A DNA stretch of 64,000 nucleotides from an uncultured Oleiphilaceae bacterium (GCA_913060665.1 CAJXUY010000021.1:1-64000), one strand, 5' to 3'. Shown: positions 49,864 through 61,646, counted from the stretch's first letter. Numbers and translations are program-made. The notes: a model not told the origin generated them from the sequence alone.

Positions 49864-51894
49864 GTGAAAAATCTGTTGTTGCCAGCAATGGCGTTGATGA
49901 ACAGACTGACTTATGTATACAAATTTACGCTGATTAGTATTCTATGGTTGATCCCCATTGGGGGCCTCACTTACATGCTCGTTAGTCAGTTAAACGAGTC
50001 AATCGAGCGAGTTGAAAGCGAGGTTGGTGGCTTAAAAGCGTATCAATCGTCCTACCTAATAGTCCAAGAGGCTATTAACTACCGTGATTACCGGTCTGTG
50101 TCCAAGTTGCGTCCGGTAGAAAATATTGATCAAAAGTCCCTCGTCATTCGCAAGAAAATTTCGGTTTTGATTTCTGACCTTGAAGAAATGCAGTTTACGT
50201 TTGATATTAATGGAGATCTTCGTAATCAAATTGCGGGCTTAGCAAAAGACTGGAAGCGAATGGCTGCAGAAGATAGTTTTGAAACTGATTTTGGATACCA
50301 ATTTAAATATTATGATGCATTTGTAGAAAAGGCGCGAAATTTGGTAGCGACGACTACTCAGGTATCTGGTTTAGCTCAAGACTCCTCTAGGGAAATTCAG
50401 TTGTTATTAGAGTTATCGAGCGGCTCGATTATTAATGTTAATGATGTGTTGGGAAGGGCTCGAAGCATAGGTATTTTTGCTTTGAATGATGGCACAGTGA
50501 GCTACGTGATGAGCGATATGCTGAATGAGATATATGACCAGCTCAGTAGTGCGAATACCTCATTAGTGCCGTCGTTGGAAGTGGCGATGAAAGCCAGCAA
50601 TGAAATTTCTCGAACGTTGAGTGTGTCTTCAGAGGCGTTAAAAGGAAGTATTCTGGTTGTTCAAGATTCTGTAGATCAAGACATTATTACGCCAATGCGC
50701 CTTGAAAAACCGATTGACGAATTTGATGGCCTTGTTACGAATGAAATGGATAAATTTAAGAATTTTAATGACCGCATTTTAGTTTATGTCGGGAGCACGC
50801 TAGAAAATCGCTTAAATGAAGAAACGCGCGCACGAATGATGCTGTTTGGTGGGTTAGGCCTGCTGTTAACAGTTATTGTTTACCTATACATGGGGTTTTC
50901 TGTTTCCGTAAGAACGACTATTGCCAGCTTTACCAGTGCTGCACGTAAGGTTGCAAATGGTGATCTTACCGTAACTCTAGAAAAATACACCCATGATGAA
51001 ATGGGAGAATTAACGACCGAGTTCAACCACATGACGGATAAAATGCGGCAGTTAATTCAGATTGTCAGTGGGACAACGGCAGACGTAGATCATCAAGCTC
51101 AGCGCGTTAATGTGACGGCAGTGTCCAATAGTACAGCGGTACAAAAACAGATGGACGAAACAGCTCAGATCTCCGACGCTATGCACCAGATGGTTGATAC
51201 GGTTCAAGAAGTGGCGTCAGCGTCTCAAACAGTATCCGATGCGGCGTTGGGTGCAGACCAAGAAGCGGCTAACGGAAAGCTTGTGGTTGATGAAACACTT
51301 CAGGCTATTGACCACCTTTCAACAGAAATTAAATACTCTGTCGATAAGATTAGTCGAGTGAGCAAAGATAGTGAAGATATCAGCCAGGTAATGGTTGAGA
51401 TTCGGGCGATTGCTGAGCAAACAAACCTGTTGGCACTTAATGCTGCCATTGAAGCGGCTAGAGCGGGGGAGCAAGGAAGAGGTTTTGCCGTAGTGGCTGA
51501 TGAAGTACGAACGTTATCCCAGCGAACACAAAAATCGACAGAAGAAATCGAGTCAATGATTGAACGGCTCCAAAAAGGGGTTAAAGAAGCGGTTAGTTCT
51601 ATGCAGAGTAGTCACTCGACCGCTGGCATTACAGTTGATCAATCCAGTAAAGTTTCGGATGCGTTAACCAGTATCGCTACCAGCATTTCATCAATCGTTG
51701 ATATGAGCCATCAGATAGCCAGCGCAGCCGAAGAGCAGAGCGCTGTGGCCACGAATATCGATAATAATGTTACGTTGATTTCTGGCTTAGGGCAGGAGAC
51801 TGCGGATAATGCTAATGATACACTCAGTGCCAGTAAAGAAATGTCTAGCCTCACTGGCTCGTTGCAGGCTGTAGTAGGTACGTTTACGACTTAG
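49864..51894 (+). CDS. Methyl-accepting chemotaxis protein
   Basis: GTG start; two TMs, HAMP, tip '[44 protein letters not shown]'. Confidence 0.95.
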   Translation: MKNLLLPAMALMNRLTYVYKFTLISILWLIPIGGLTYMLVSQLNESIERVESEVGGLKAYQSSYLIVQEAINYRDYRSVSKLRPVENIDQKSLVIRKKISVLISDLEEMQFTFDINGDLRNQIAGLAKDWKRMAAEDSFETDFGYQFKYYDAFVEKARNLVATTTQVSGLAQDSSREIQLLLELSSGSIINVNDVLGRARSIGIFALNDGTVSYVMSDMLNEIYDQLSSANTSLVPSLEVAMKASNEISRTLSVSSEALKGSILVVQDSVDQDIITPMRLEKPIDEFDGLVTNEMDKFKNFNDRILVYVGSTLENRLNEETRARMMLFGGLGLLLTVIVYLYMGFSVSVRTTIASFTSAARKVANGDLTVTLEKYTHDEMGELTTEFNHMTDKMRQLIQIVSGTTADVDHQAQRVNVTAVSNSTAVQKQMDETAQISDAMHQMVDTVQEVASASQTVSDAALGADQEAANGKLVVDETLQAIDHLSTEIKYSVDKISRVSKDSEDISQVMVEIRAIAEQTNLLALNAAIEAARAGEQGRGFAVVADEVRTLSQRTQKSTEEIESMIERLQKGVKEAVSSMQSSHSTAGITVDQSSKVSDALTSIATSISSIVDMSHQIASAAEEQSAVATNIDNNVTLISGLGQETADNANDTLSASKEMSSLTGSLQAVVGTFTT

Positions 51895-51927
51895 CTAGGT
51901 TTGTCTCCACTAAGCAAATGCTAGTTG

Positions 51928-52869
51928 TTATGTCCCGGTATTTATATGGGGTTTACAACTGCTTCTTACTCTCTTAAGTAGTACTAAGTTTGTAGGGAAT
52001 GTGTCGTCGCAATTTTTAGCTACCAACTCAATATATCCATTAATATACTCTATCTCCGTTTGTTTGCCTGCTCTAACATCTTGAAGCATTGATGACACAT
52101 TGTTAGCTGTTTTTTCAATAACCTCTTTTACGAGTGCCTCAAGTTCATCAGCATTTTTATTAATGTTATTTACCTTCATTACTCGTTCTAGTTCGTGGCA
52201 GAGTGGGGTAATGTTGGCATCAAATAAGGGCTGACCGACTAGTTCTCCGTTTTTACAGTTTAACAATGCTGTGAAAGGGTTTATTGCGCAGTTAATGGCT
52301 AATTTTAGCCAAAGTTTTTCCCATATGGCTGAGTTGTAGGATACGCTAAGGCCAGAGCCAGACAAAAGGGACAATACTTTTTCGGACTCGCTGCTATTAT
52401 TTTGATTCGAAATTGAGCCAACCCAAGTTTCACCTTTACCCGCATAAACAACTGTTTGTGAGTCAGGGCGATTGGCACCCTCGGTGGTTGATGCGGCATA
52501 GATAGGATTACCAGGTAGCAACTGTGTGATTTCTTGTTGGCTACCCATTCCATTCTGAAAAAGAACGATACGACTTGATGGTGTGAGTCTGTTCCTTAAT
52601 TGTTGAACAGCATTCAGTGTGTCATAGCTTTTAGTAAACACCAATAAGGTATCTATCGGGCGGCTATCTTGTGGCGTGGGAGTAGAGCATTCGCAGGGAA
52701 GGGTTATGGTTGTTGTCTGGTTTTTGTCTATAAATCTAAACTGATGACTACGCTTTTCATCAATTTTCTTGAGGAGTAAAACTATACGGTTATCTTTAGA
52801 CAGTTTTGTTGCCCATAAACTGCCCAGTGCGCCAGCGCCTAAAATATGGATAATGGGTTTGTCTGTCAT
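51928..52869 (-). CDS. panE: 2-dehydropantoate 2-reductase
   Basis: 'IHILGAGALGSLWATKLS', 'LFQNGMGSQQEI', 'WEKLWLKLAINCAINPFTALL', 'KQTEIEYINGYI'. Confidence 0.9.
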   Translation of the reverse strand: MTDKPIIHILGAGALGSLWATKLSKDNRIVLLLKKIDEKRSHQFRFIDKNQTTTITLPCECSTPTPQDSRPIDTLLVFTKSYDTLNAVQQLRNRLTPSSRIVLFQNGMGSQQEITQLLPGNPIYAASTTEGANRPDSQTVVYAGKGETWVGSISNQNNSSESEKVLSLLSGSGLSVSYNSAIWEKLWLKLAINCAINPFTALLNCKNGELVGQPLFDANITPLCHELERVMKVNNINKNADELEALVKEVIEKTANNVSSMLQDVRAGKQTEIEYINGYIELVAKNCDDTFPTNLVLLKRVRSSCKPHINTGT

Positions 52870-52965
52870 AGTCTTGTCCCAAGATTGTTCTATTAGAGTC
52901 GAGATTGGGTAAAGGGTTAGACATAGGTATCAGGTGAGATTGTGCGTTAGAACAACAATAAAGCG

Positions 52966-52992
52966 ATCAGGGAGGGTTTAGCCCCCCCTGAT
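52966..52992 (-). terminator. Probable valS terminator
   Basis: ATCAGGGAGGG-TTTAG-CCCCCCCTGAT hairpin immediately after the valS stop; poor T-tract. Confidence 0.5.
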
Positions 52993-52996
52993 ATTC

Positions 52997-55825
52997 CTAA
53001 ATCGCTTTAATCTTTTCTAACTGCTCGTTGAGCTTGTCAAATGTGCTTTGGGCATCGCTGAGCTTGGCTTTTTCTTTTTCAACAACATCTTCTGGGGCTT
53101 TGCTAATAAATTTCTCGTTTGAAAGCTTACCTTTTAGTCGTTGTAGCTCTTTAGATACTTTATCGACCTCCTTACTTAAGCGAGCAATTTCTGAGTCTTT
53201 ATCTATCAAACCAGCCATTGGAACCAATACTTCCATTTCGCCCACTAACTGAGTCGCGGCCAATGGTGGTTCTTCATCGCCAAGCCAGGTAACGGCTTCA
53301 ATTTTAGCTAGCGACTTCAAAAACGTTTCGTTCTGCTCTAGCCGGCGTTGATCTTCGGTTGTACCATTCTTAAGCATGAGCGTGATAGGTTTCGCTGGCG
53401 AGATATTCATCTCGCCCCGAATATTTCTGACCCCAATAATGACACCCTTTAACCACTCAATATCGCCATCAGCGTTTTCATCGATGCGGTTTTCATCCGC
53501 AATAGGGTAGCCTTGGGTCATGATGGTTTCGCCAGACTTGCTTGCTAATGGCGCTACGCGCTGCCAAATCTCTTCAGTAATATAAGGCATTACAGGGTGT
53601 GCAAGACGTAGTATGGTTTCGAGTACTCTAACCAGTGTTTGTCTTGTGCCTCTTAATGTTTCTGGGCTGGCGTTATCGTCCCAAAGTACAGGTTTGGAAA
53701 GCTCTAGGTACCAATCGCAGTATTCGTTCCAAACAAATTCATATATCGCTTGAGCAACATGGTCAAGTCGATAGCTGTCCATGGCTTTGGCTACTTGCAG
53801 TTCGGTTTGTTGCAGTCTTGAGACTATCCAGCGATCAGCAAGGCTTAGGTTTACGTCCCCACCGTTCTGCCCGCAATCCTGCTCTTCGGTGTTCATCAGT
53901 ACATAACGAGCGGCATTCCAGATTTTATTACAGAAATTGCGATAGCCTTCAACCCGACCCATATCAAACTTGATATCTCGACCAGTAGACGCTAATGAAC
54001 AGAAAGTGAAACGTAGTGCATCAGTGCCGTATCCTGAAATACCTTCAGGGAACTCATCTTTCGTTTGTTTGGCTATTTTTTTCGCCATTTTTGGCTGCAT
54101 CATGCCTGTGGTGCGCTTATCTAACAGCGTATCAAGGTCGATGCCGTCAATAATATCCAATGGGTCAAGTACGTTGCCCTTCGACTTAGACATTTTGGCG
54201 CCTTGTGCGTCCCTTACTAGACCGTGAACATAAACGGTTTTGAACGGCACTTGAGGTTTCCCGTTTTCATCTTTGATGAAATGAGTGGTCATCATGATCA
54301 TTCTGGCCACCCAGAAGAAAATGATGTCAAAGCCGGTCACTAATACATCGGTTGAGTGGAAAGTTTTAAGCTCTTCAGTCTCTTCAGGCCACCCTAGTGT
54401 TGAGAATGTCCACAACGCAGAGCTGAACCAAGTATCTAGTACATCTTCGTCTTGATGAATCTCGGCACTCGGGTCTAGGTTGTACTTGCTACGGACTTCT
54501 TCTTCGTTACGACCTACAAATATGTTGCCGCTATTGTCATACCACGCCGGGATTCTATGTCCCCACCATAGTTGACGGGATATACACCAATCCTGAATGT
54601 CTCGCATCCAAGAGAAGTACATGTTTTCGTACTGCTTGGGTACGAATTGTATATCGCCATCTTCAACGACTTTAATTGCTTCTTTCGCTAGAGGCTCTGT
54701 TTTGACATACCATTGGTCCGTTAGCCAAGGCTCGATGACCACACCGGAGCGGTCTCCGCGAGGAACCTTCAATGTATGAGGCTCAATTTTTTCAAGGCAG
54801 CCAAGCGCGTCTAGTTCTTCAACGATTTTCTTACGTGCTTCAAAGCGCTCTAGCCCTGCGTAGGCTTCAGGTGCCTTTTCGCCATGCTGAGTCTCGTAAT
54901 TATCAAAGGTGATAACTGTAAACTCAGATAGAATATTAGCATCACGATCAAGCACATTAATCAGCGCTAAATTGTGTCGTTTACCTACTTCATAGTCATT
55001 GAAGTCATGGGCGGGAGTGATTTTTACACAACCCGTGCCAAACTCTCTCTCAACATAATCATCAGCCACAATAGGAATCAGCCTGTTGGTGATAGGCAGG
55101 CGAATATTTTTACCTACTAAATCAGCATAACGTTCATCTTTAGGGTGAACGGCAACGGCGGTGTCACCTAACATGGTTTCGGGTCGTGTTGTGGCGACGA
55201 CCAAATGCCCGGAGCCATCTTCAAGAGGGTAGCGGAAGTGCCACATTGAACCGTTTTCTTCCTCTGAAAGTACTTCCAGGTCAGAGATGGCGGTGTGTAA
55301 TTTAGGGTCCCAGTTTACTAGACGTTTGCCACGATAAATGAGGCCGTCATCGTAAAGTCGAACAAATACTTCCTGAACCGCAGCAGACATTCCAGGGTCC
55401 ATTGTAAAACGTTCGCGACTCCAGTCTACAGACGACCCTAATCTCCGTATTTGACGGGTGATAGTGTCACCAGATTCTTCTTTCCATTCCCAGACTTTAT
55501 CGAGAAATTTATCTCGACCTAAATCATGGCGGGTCACGCCGTTAGCTGCGAGTTGGCGCTCAACTACCATTTGAGTCGCAATACCTGCGTGATCGGTGCC
55601 AGGCTGCCAAAGCGTATTGCGCCCCTGCATTCGATGGTAACGAATTAAGGTATCCATGACGGTGTTATTGAAACCGTGGCCCATATGAAGGCTACCGGTG
55701 ACATTAGGAGGTGGGATCATAATTGAATATGAATCACCTTCCCCAGAAGGCTTAAAATGACCGGCTTTTTCCCATGTGTTGTACCAGTTTTGTTCTATCT
55801 CGCTTGGCTGGTAAGTTTTTTCCAT
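52997..55825 (-). CDS. valS: Valyl-tRNA synthetase
   Basis: '[31 protein letters not shown]', '[14 protein letters not shown]', C-terminal coiled coil. Confidence 0.98.
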   Translation of the reverse strand: MEKTYQPSEIEQNWYNTWEKAGHFKPSGEGDSYSIMIPPPNVTGSLHMGHGFNNTVMDTLIRYHRMQGRNTLWQPGTDHAGIATQMVVERQLAANGVTRHDLGRDKFLDKVWEWKEESGDTITRQIRRLGSSVDWSRERFTMDPGMSAAVQEVFVRLYDDGLIYRGKRLVNWDPKLHTAISDLEVLSEEENGSMWHFRYPLEDGSGHLVVATTRPETMLGDTAVAVHPKDERYADLVGKNIRLPITNRLIPIVADDYVEREFGTGCVKITPAHDFNDYEVGKRHNLALINVLDRDANILSEFTVITFDNYETQHGEKAPEAYAGLERFEARKKIVEELDALGCLEKIEPHTLKVPRGDRSGVVIEPWLTDQWYVKTEPLAKEAIKVVEDGDIQFVPKQYENMYFSWMRDIQDWCISRQLWWGHRIPAWYDNSGNIFVGRNEEEVRSKYNLDPSAEIHQDEDVLDTWFSSALWTFSTLGWPEETEELKTFHSTDVLVTGFDIIFFWVARMIMMTTHFIKDENGKPQVPFKTVYVHGLVRDAQGAKMSKSKGNVLDPLDIIDGIDLDTLLDKRTTGMMQPKMAKKIAKQTKDEFPEGISGYGTDALRFTFCSLASTGRDIKFDMGRVEGYRNFCNKIWNAARYVLMNTEEQDCGQNGGDVNLSLADRWIVSRLQQTELQVAKAMDSYRLDHVAQAIYEFVWNEYCDWYLELSKPVLWDDNASPETLRGTRQTLVRVLETILRLAHPVMPYITEEIWQRVAPLASKSGETIMTQGYPIADENRIDENADGDIEWLKGVIIGVRNIRGEMNISPAKPITLMLKNGTTEDQRRLEQNETFLKSLAKIEAVTWLGDEEPPLAATQLVGEMEVLVPMAGLIDKDSEIARLSKEVDKVSKELQRLKGKLSNEKFISKAPEDVVEKEKAKLSDAQSTFDKLNEQLEKIKAI

Positions 55826-55983
55826 AATATCGTCTGCAAAGGCGTTAATGAGTTCGAAAGAATGAGGTATCCCCCTAGTAGGAGGAAAATGGGATTATTA
55901 TACATATCTCAATCACTAACGGGTAGCGTTTGACGGAGGCCGTTGTTATGAAATTATCAATTGTGTTCGTGGATAAAAATGAA

Positions 55984-56391
55984 CTAGCAGTTTTCCGTTT
56001 CGGCTTCAAAATATGTGTGTAGCTCAGTTGCGACTTTATCTTCGATGATGGGGGTAAGTTGATCCAATACTCTGCGAGTAATGGCTTGCACAATAGCATC
56101 GTTTCTATTCGAAATAAAAGGCTCGCGAGGGTTTTTGGTTATAGTGCGGTATGGGTTTTCGTGTTTAAGGTTTTCGGTAAATGCTTCGATGCTTTGAGTG
56201 AACTGCTCCCTTTCCAGTGCTAGCCTGGCCAAGTGCTCGTAGGGGATAAAGGGATTTTCTTTCAGGTCGTCCGCGCCACCTGTGGATGGCGATGGAGAGT
56301 TGGCCTGATGAGCTTGGCTAGGTTGGCGTTTATTAGCGTGATTGTCATTTGTGTCGGTGACTAAGTCTTCCAAAAGAGGTATGTCGTCCAT
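55984..56391 (-). CDS. Hypothetical protein between holC and valS
   Basis: 135 aa, disordered N-terminus, helical C-terminus 'AIVQAITRRVLDQLTPIIEDKVATELHTYF'. Confidence 0.6.
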   Translation of the reverse strand: MDDIPLLEDLVTDTNDNHANKRQPSQAHQANSPSPSTGGADDLKENPFIPYEHLARLALEREQFTQSIEAFTENLKHENPYRTITKNPREPFISNRNDAIVQAITRRVLDQLTPIIEDKVATELHTYFEAETENC

Positions 56392-56495
56392 GTTCTAATC
56401 CAACTTGTCCATTTTATGCTCTTTCGAGGCTCTGTGTTGATTTGGGTGTGGCTTTTAAAGAGAGTATACACGCAATAATACGTACTTAGTGTCAT

Positions 56496-56936
56496 TTATT
56501 TGGGTCTGAAATCATGAATAACGGCTTCAATATTTTCGTTCTTTATTTGGCGGTAGTGATTGCGAAGTTCTCTAAGGATGGCATCGTTCTGGATCACTAT
56601 TTCTGCGACTCTATCGAACTGTTTGTAAAAAGGCGGTAGTTCACTGGCTAGGTTAATTAATAGGTCGTTATGGCCTTTACAGTCTTCAGTAAAACCTATT
56701 GTGACCGAAGGTGATATGTCTTGGGGAGTCTTGATGTTGCTGAGTTCATGGGGCAAAAAACTTTCAATTTTATATGTCCATAAATAGTCATCAATCTCAG
56801 TGGCTTGTTGCAAGTGGTTGGTGTGAATGTAAATGGTATGACCTAGTGTTGTGGCCTTTTCGATTAAGCGAGACAGAAATGTAAGTCGATCACTATGGTC
56901 GACTTTATTAAGAATATAAAAATCTGCTTTGGCCAT
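56496..56936 (-). CDS. holC: DNA polymerase III subunit chi
   Basis: 'KADFYILNKVDHSDRLTFLSRLIEKATTLGHTIYIHTNHLQQATEIDDYLWTYKIESFLPHEL'; between pepA and valS. Confidence 0.93.
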   Translation of the reverse strand: MAKADFYILNKVDHSDRLTFLSRLIEKATTLGHTIYIHTNHLQQATEIDDYLWTYKIESFLPHELSNIKTPQDISPSVTIGFTEDCKGHNDLLINLASELPPFYKQFDRVAEIVIQNDAILRELRNHYRQIKNENIEAVIHDFRPK

Positions 56937-56996
56937 ATTTGAGAGTAACGCGTTAAGGATTATTATGTCTGCCGGTTTTGTATTGTGGACTTAGTT

Positions 56997-57028
56997 AGGA
57001 TACTACTCAACCTGTTGAGTAGTATCCT
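56997..57028 (-). repeat. Perfect 14-bp stem hairpin between pepA and holC
   Basis: AGGATACTACTCAA-CCTG-TTGAGTAGTATCCT. Confidence 0.8.
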
Positions 57029-57034
57029 CTCGGC

Positions 57035-58522
57035 CTAATTTACTTTATTAAGAATGTATTGGGTTAACATCGGTACGGGTCTGCCAGTAGCGCCTTTGTT
57101 TTTTCCTGAAACCCATGCTGTGCCAGCAATATCAAGATGCGCCCATTTCATCTTTTTAGCAAATCGAGATAGGAAACACGCTGCAGTAATGGTTCCCGCT
57201 GGACGACCTCCAATATTTTGCATATCTGCGAAGTTGCTATCTAACTGAGGTTGATACTCATCCCATAGAGGCAAACGCCATGCCTTGTCTGCTGCTTCGG
57301 TACTTGCTGAGAGAAGTTCATCTGCTAGAGCGTCATCGTTGCCGAGTAAGCCTGTTGTGTGATGACCTAGTGCAATAATGCAAGCGCCTGTTAGTGTCGC
57401 TATGTCAACGATAGAGGCGGGGTTATGATTCTGCTCTGCATAGGTTAGAGCATCACACAATACCAATCTACCTTCAGCGTCGGTATTGAGTATTTCGACG
57501 GTTTGGCCGGAGAGAGTCGAAACGATGTCTCCTGGTTTAGTTGCTTTGCCATCAGGCATGTTTTCTGCTGCGGCGACGATGGCGGTTACATTTATGTTAG
57601 GTTTCAGCGATGTGATGGCAGTCATGGTTCCAAATACGCTTGCGGCCCCGCACATATCGTACTTCATTTCATCCATCGACTCACCTGGCTTTAGGCTGAT
57701 ACCGCCGCTATCGAATGTAACGCCTTTACCGACAAGTACATGGGCTTTATCGGATTCTTTACCGCCTTTGTATTCCATAATGATAAGGTGAGCAGGCTCT
57801 TCGCTACCAGCAGACACTGAAAGCAATGAGTGCATGCCAAGAGCAGCCATTTTCTCTTCGTCAAGAATTGTGGTGGTTACGGTGCTGTTATTCTTGGCAA
57901 TCTCTTTTGCTTGGGTCGCTAAATAAGTAGGGGTGCAGATGTTGCCTGGCAAATTACCTAATGTCTTGGCGACCGATACACCTGCTGCGATGGCACTACC
58001 TTCACTAATAGCTTTTTCTGCTTCGGCGCTGTTGATGCTGTCTCCACAGTAAAAAGAAACTGTGTTTAGCTCGGATTTATCAGCCTTAGTGGTTTTAAAA
58101 TCATCAAATATATAAAGTGAATCATTGATGGCTTCAATTGCAAAGCGCATCAACCAAGACTGGCTACAATCTTTCAGAGACACACCATCGAATGATACTA
58201 GTGCTGTTTTTGTCTGGGTTTTTTTGATGGTGTTGGCGGCGGCAACCATTGATTTTTTTAACGTGGCTGCATTGAACGCGTCTTGTTTGCCCAGACCAAT
58301 TAGCAGAATTCTCGTGTGTGACGTGTTATTGCCGTCGAGTAGCATTGTCGAGCCTGCTTTTGCATCAAAGTCTTTACGCTCTATAAGTGTCGAGATGCTT
58401 TGGCTGCTTGCTTGATCTATATAAGACGACTCTGGAGATAGCTGTAAATCCTCAAATAGCGGAAGAACGATGCAGTCTGATTGCTGTTTTTCGGGAGTGC
58501 GCTTCTCTAAAGAGTATTTCAT
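57035..58522 (-). CDS. pepA: Leucyl aminopeptidase
   Basis: 'VLVGKGVTFDSGGISLKPGESMDEMKYDMCGAASVFG', 'NTDAEGRLVL'. Confidence 0.97.
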   Translation of the reverse strand: MKYSLEKRTPEKQQSDCIVLPLFEDLQLSPESSYIDQASSQSISTLIERKDFDAKAGSTMLLDGNNTSHTRILLIGLGKQDAFNAATLKKSMVAAANTIKKTQTKTALVSFDGVSLKDCSQSWLMRFAIEAINDSLYIFDDFKTTKADKSELNTVSFYCGDSINSAEAEKAISEGSAIAAGVSVAKTLGNLPGNICTPTYLATQAKEIAKNNSTVTTTILDEEKMAALGMHSLLSVSAGSEEPAHLIIMEYKGGKESDKAHVLVGKGVTFDSGGISLKPGESMDEMKYDMCGAASVFGTMTAITSLKPNINVTAIVAAAENMPDGKATKPGDIVSTLSGQTVEILNTDAEGRLVLCDALTYAEQNHNPASIVDIATLTGACIIALGHHTTGLLGNDDALADELLSASTEAADKAWRLPLWDEYQPQLDSNFADMQNIGGRPAGTITAACFLSRFAKKMKWAHLDIAGTAWVSGKNKGATGRPVPMLTQYILNKVN

Positions 58523-58826
58523 TGGTGCTCCTGTATGATGGGATAATCGCGAAGAGAGATAACTTACTTTAGCGATAATTTAAAATGGCTGACTATGTTT
58601 AGATAAAGTTTACGTTAAACACAGGTATTTTTCATAATTCATTCCAGCTAAAATGTTGGTATTCTTGGTAATATGACAGAAGAGCACGCTGCAGGGTAGA
58701 GGTTAATACATATTGGGCCATAGCAGGAGCTGCTCTAAATATAAGCATTGAGCTAGGTTTAATAAAAATAAAGAATTGAGTGATATCACCAATTTGAACT
58801 CAGAAACGTCTCTAGGGAATATTTGA

Positions 58827-59918
58827 TTGTTTATTATCTTTCGTTATTTGGCAAAGCAGCTATTAATAAGCATGTTTGCAGTTTCGGGTATTTTATTGCT
58901 TATTTTTATGAGTGGGCGATTTATTAAGTACCTTGCTCAAGCTGCATCAGGCGGAATATCAGCGGATGTTCTATTTACCCTAATGGGTTACAGAATGCCG
59001 GGCTTTCTCGAGTTGATTTTGCCGTTAGGCTTGTTTATCGGGATTTTACTGGCTTACGGAAGAATGTATCTTGAAAGTGAAATGACCGTGCTGTTTGCCT
59101 GTGGCGTGAGCGAACGGCGACTGGTTTTATTGACGATGGGAACATCGCTGATTGTTATGTTCTTGGTGGGTTTTTTGAGTCTGGTGGTGTCCCCTTGGGG
59201 GATGCAAAATGTTGAGCAGATCTTTCGTGATCAGTCTAAATTAACAGAGTTTGAAATGCTTGCGCCAGGTCGGTTTCAGGCACTTAAGACAGGTCAGCGT
59301 GTAACCTACACTGAAGCGTTAAGTAATGACAAAAAAGAGCTTCAGGGTGTCTTTATCTCTGAAAAAGCGTCAGATGGGCAATCACTGATATTGACGACGG
59401 CAAAGACCGGAACGCAATATGTTGACCCGGCCACAGGGAGTCGCTTTTTGGTGTTGCATGATGGCAAGCGGTTTCAGGGAATGCCGGGCGAAATGGGTTT
59501 TAATGTGATTGAATTTGAATCTTACGGTCTAAAAATAGCTGAGCCACCAGAAGAGCATAGGGGGCGTAAGGATGAGTCTATTGGGACACTTGAACTGTTG
59601 GAGTCTTCCAATCCCAAATATGCTGCGCTGTTGCAATGGCGCATTTCATTGCCGATGCTGGTTCCCATTGTTACGTTGTTAGCTATATCACTCAGTCGGG
59701 TTAATCCGCGGCAAGGTCGTTTCTTTCATTTGTTCCCCGCGATGCTTATCTATATCACCTATTTGGGATTGTTAATTGTAGCGCGTAATGCCCTTGAAAA
59801 AGAGAAAATTCCTTCTTGGGTCGGTGTTTGGTGGGTGCATTTGTTGTTCTTTAGTATTGCGATGGGCTTGCTCAGCAAAGGTGCCATTATACGATATTGG
59901 AGGTCTAAGCATGCGTAA
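58827..59918 (+). CDS. lptF: LPS export ABC transporter permease LptF
   Basis: YjgP/YjgQ family; 'LLIFMSGRFIKYLAQAASGGISADVLFTLMGYRMPGFLELILPLGLFIGILLAYGRM'; divergent from pepA. Confidence 0.95.
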   Translation: MFIIFRYLAKQLLISMFAVSGILLLIFMSGRFIKYLAQAASGGISADVLFTLMGYRMPGFLELILPLGLFIGILLAYGRMYLESEMTVLFACGVSERRLVLLTMGTSLIVMFLVGFLSLVVSPWGMQNVEQIFRDQSKLTEFEMLAPGRFQALKTGQRVTYTEALSNDKKELQGVFISEKASDGQSLILTTAKTGTQYVDPATGSRFLVLHDGKRFQGMPGEMGFNVIEFESYGLKIAEPPEEHRGRKDESIGTLELLESSNPKYAALLQWRISLPMLVPIVTLLAISLSRVNPRQGRFFHLFPAMLIYITYLGLLIVARNALEKEKIPSWVGVWWVHLLFFSIAMGLLSKGAIIRYWRSKHA

Positions 59919-60972
59919 GCTAGACCGTTATATTATAGCCAGTGTAGCAGCTGCGATGCTGCTGGTATTGCTTGTCGTTCTTTCACTAGACTTAGTGTTT
60001 AGTTTTATAGCCGAATTAGAGGAGTTAAAGAACGACTATCAGGTAACTGAAGCCATCATGTTCGTGGTGACCACGCTACCACGAAGAATATATGACTATT
60101 TGCCATTGGCAGCTTTTATCGGGTCTCTTATTGGGCTAGGTGCATTAGCAAACAATAGCGAATTAACCGTTATTCGTGCTGCAGGTGTTTCGACTCGACG
60201 AATCGTCTGGTCTGCGATGAAACCTGCTATCGCAATCGTTATTGTTGGCCTGTTGCTAGGTGAGTATGTTGCGCCATATACCGAAAAAATAGCACAAAGT
60301 CAGAGAGCAGTTTCTCAGGGTACGGGTGAGAGCTTGGCGTCCAAGCGAGGTATTTGGCATCGAGAAGGCGACACCTTTATGCACTTTAATGCGGTTGAGC
60401 CAAATGGTGAGTTGCATGGAGTGTCACTGTTTGAGTATTCAGAGGAAGGTTGGTTGGAGCGCTCTCGGTTTGCCAAAAGAGCGATTTATCAGCGTGAAGA
60501 ATGGCTGCTCGAGGATGTTACCGAAACAATATTAACGCCGACCCAGACGTCTGTTGTTAAGTCTCACCTGGTAGCCTGGCGTACAGAGTTGTCACCTCAG
60601 GTGCTTGGCGTGTTGGTGATTAAGCCTGATAACTTATCTATAACAGGGCTGTATACCTACTCAAACTACCTTGTTGAGCAAGACCTTAATGCAAATGTGT
60701 ATCTGATGTCATTTTGGAAGAAGGTGCTAAGGCCTTTGACGACTGCAGTTTTGGTGTTGGTCGCTATCTCGTTTGTGTTTGGTCCTTTGCGGTCGGTGAC
60801 TATGGGGTTTAGGGTGTTTACCGGCATCATTGTAGGGCTGCTGTTCAAATATATGCAGGACTTGTTGGGGCCATCAAGCCTGGTGTTTGGTTTTGACCCG
60901 ATAATTGCAACTCTGGCGCCGATTGTTGTAAGTTCGATGCTGGGGTTCTATTTATTGAGGCGAGCTAGATAA
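59911..60972 (+). CDS. lptG: LPS export ABC transporter permease LptG (ORF track start 59788 is too early)
   Basis: MRKLDRYIIASVAAAMLLVLLVVLSLDLVFSFIAELEEL; ATG at 59911 overlaps the lptF stop by 8 bp. Confidence 0.95.
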   Translation: MRKLDRYIIASVAAAMLLVLLVVLSLDLVFSFIAELEELKNDYQVTEAIMFVVTTLPRRIYDYLPLAAFIGSLIGLGALANNSELTVIRAAGVSTRRIVWSAMKPAIAIVIVGLLLGEYVAPYTEKIAQSQRAVSQGTGESLASKRGIWHREGDTFMHFNAVEPNGELHGVSLFEYSEEGWLERSRFAKRAIYQREEWLLEDVTETILTPTQTSVVKSHLVAWRTELSPQVLGVLVIKPDNLSITGLYTYSNYLVEQDLNANVYLMSFWKKVLRPLTTAVLVLVAISFVFGPLRSVTMGFRVFTGIIVGLLFKYMQDLLGPSSLVFGFDPIIATLAPIVVSSMLGFYLLRRAR

Positions 60973-61000
60973 TTAGCTAGTACTGAGAGAGTGGGGGGAG

Positions 61001-61035
61001 AAGCCTGAAATGGAAGAGGGGCGTTTCAGGCTTTG
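61001..61035. terminator. Bidirectional terminator between lptG and RDD gene
   Basis: AAGCCTGAAA / TTTCAGGCTT 10-bp stem with flanking A/T bases. Confidence 0.6.
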
Positions 61036-61047
61036 TAGAACTTAGTG

Positions 61048-61539
61048 TTAACTTCTCGCTTTCTTGGGTATTCGAACAACTACACTCTCAGAAAAACGAT
61101 CATGCCAGGACATCCCATCCTTATCGATTAACATCCATAAAAAACCTAACCCAAAACATAGTAATGATATTATTGCCATCAAAAAGCGCAGTAGTGCTTG
61201 TAGCCAGCTGATTGATACTGCGTTTTTATTCTGAATGCGGATATGCCAAACCTGCATGCCTAATGTCTGGCCAGTTCGAGTCCAAAAATAGCCGAAGAAC
61301 CCGTATAGCGTAATAAATAATATCGACGACAGTAGTGGGTCGTTTGTAGTTGCGCCTGCTTCAACCATTCTTTCATAATTTTCTGAACCGGCAATACTTG
61401 AGCTGATGGCCATATAAATGCCAGTTGTGGCCAGCATTAAGGCCACGCATATTAATGTATCGTAAAGCATGGCAACGAGACGTCTAGGGAGTGCTGCCTT
61501 TGAAACAAGGTTGCTTTCTTCGGGAAATACTTTTGCCAT
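61048..61539 (-). CDS. RDD family membrane protein
   Basis: 'LPRRLVAMLYDTLICVALM...TLGMQVWHIRIQNKN...DKDGMSWHDRFSESVVV'. Confidence 0.92.
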   Translation of the reverse strand: MAKVFPEESNLVSKAALPRRLVAMLYDTLICVALMLATTGIYMAISSSIAGSENYERMVEAGATTNDPLLSSILFITLYGFFGYFWTRTGQTLGMQVWHIRIQNKNAVSISWLQALLRFLMAIISLLCFGLGFLWMLIDKDGMSWHDRFSESVVVRIPKKARS

Positions 61540-61646
61540 AGTGTTAATTTATTATCCGAGATTTATATAAGAGATAGCAGATTTTCTGCTTGAAGTGCCA
61601 CTATATCATGCGTGTTGGTTTGACTCATAATCGAATCAGCAATTGC

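Noticed and set aside
53028-54779. Plus-strand ORFs within valS
   Set aside because: Entirely inside a confidently identified valS on the other strand; no protein-like features.
57054-58572. Plus-strand ORFs opposite pepA
   Set aside because: Antisense to a complete pepA; overlapping frames and no family resemblance.
59788-59910. N-terminal extension of the lptG ORF
   Set aside because: The extension is out-of-frame lptF sequence; the conserved LptG start MRKLDRYI is at 59911.
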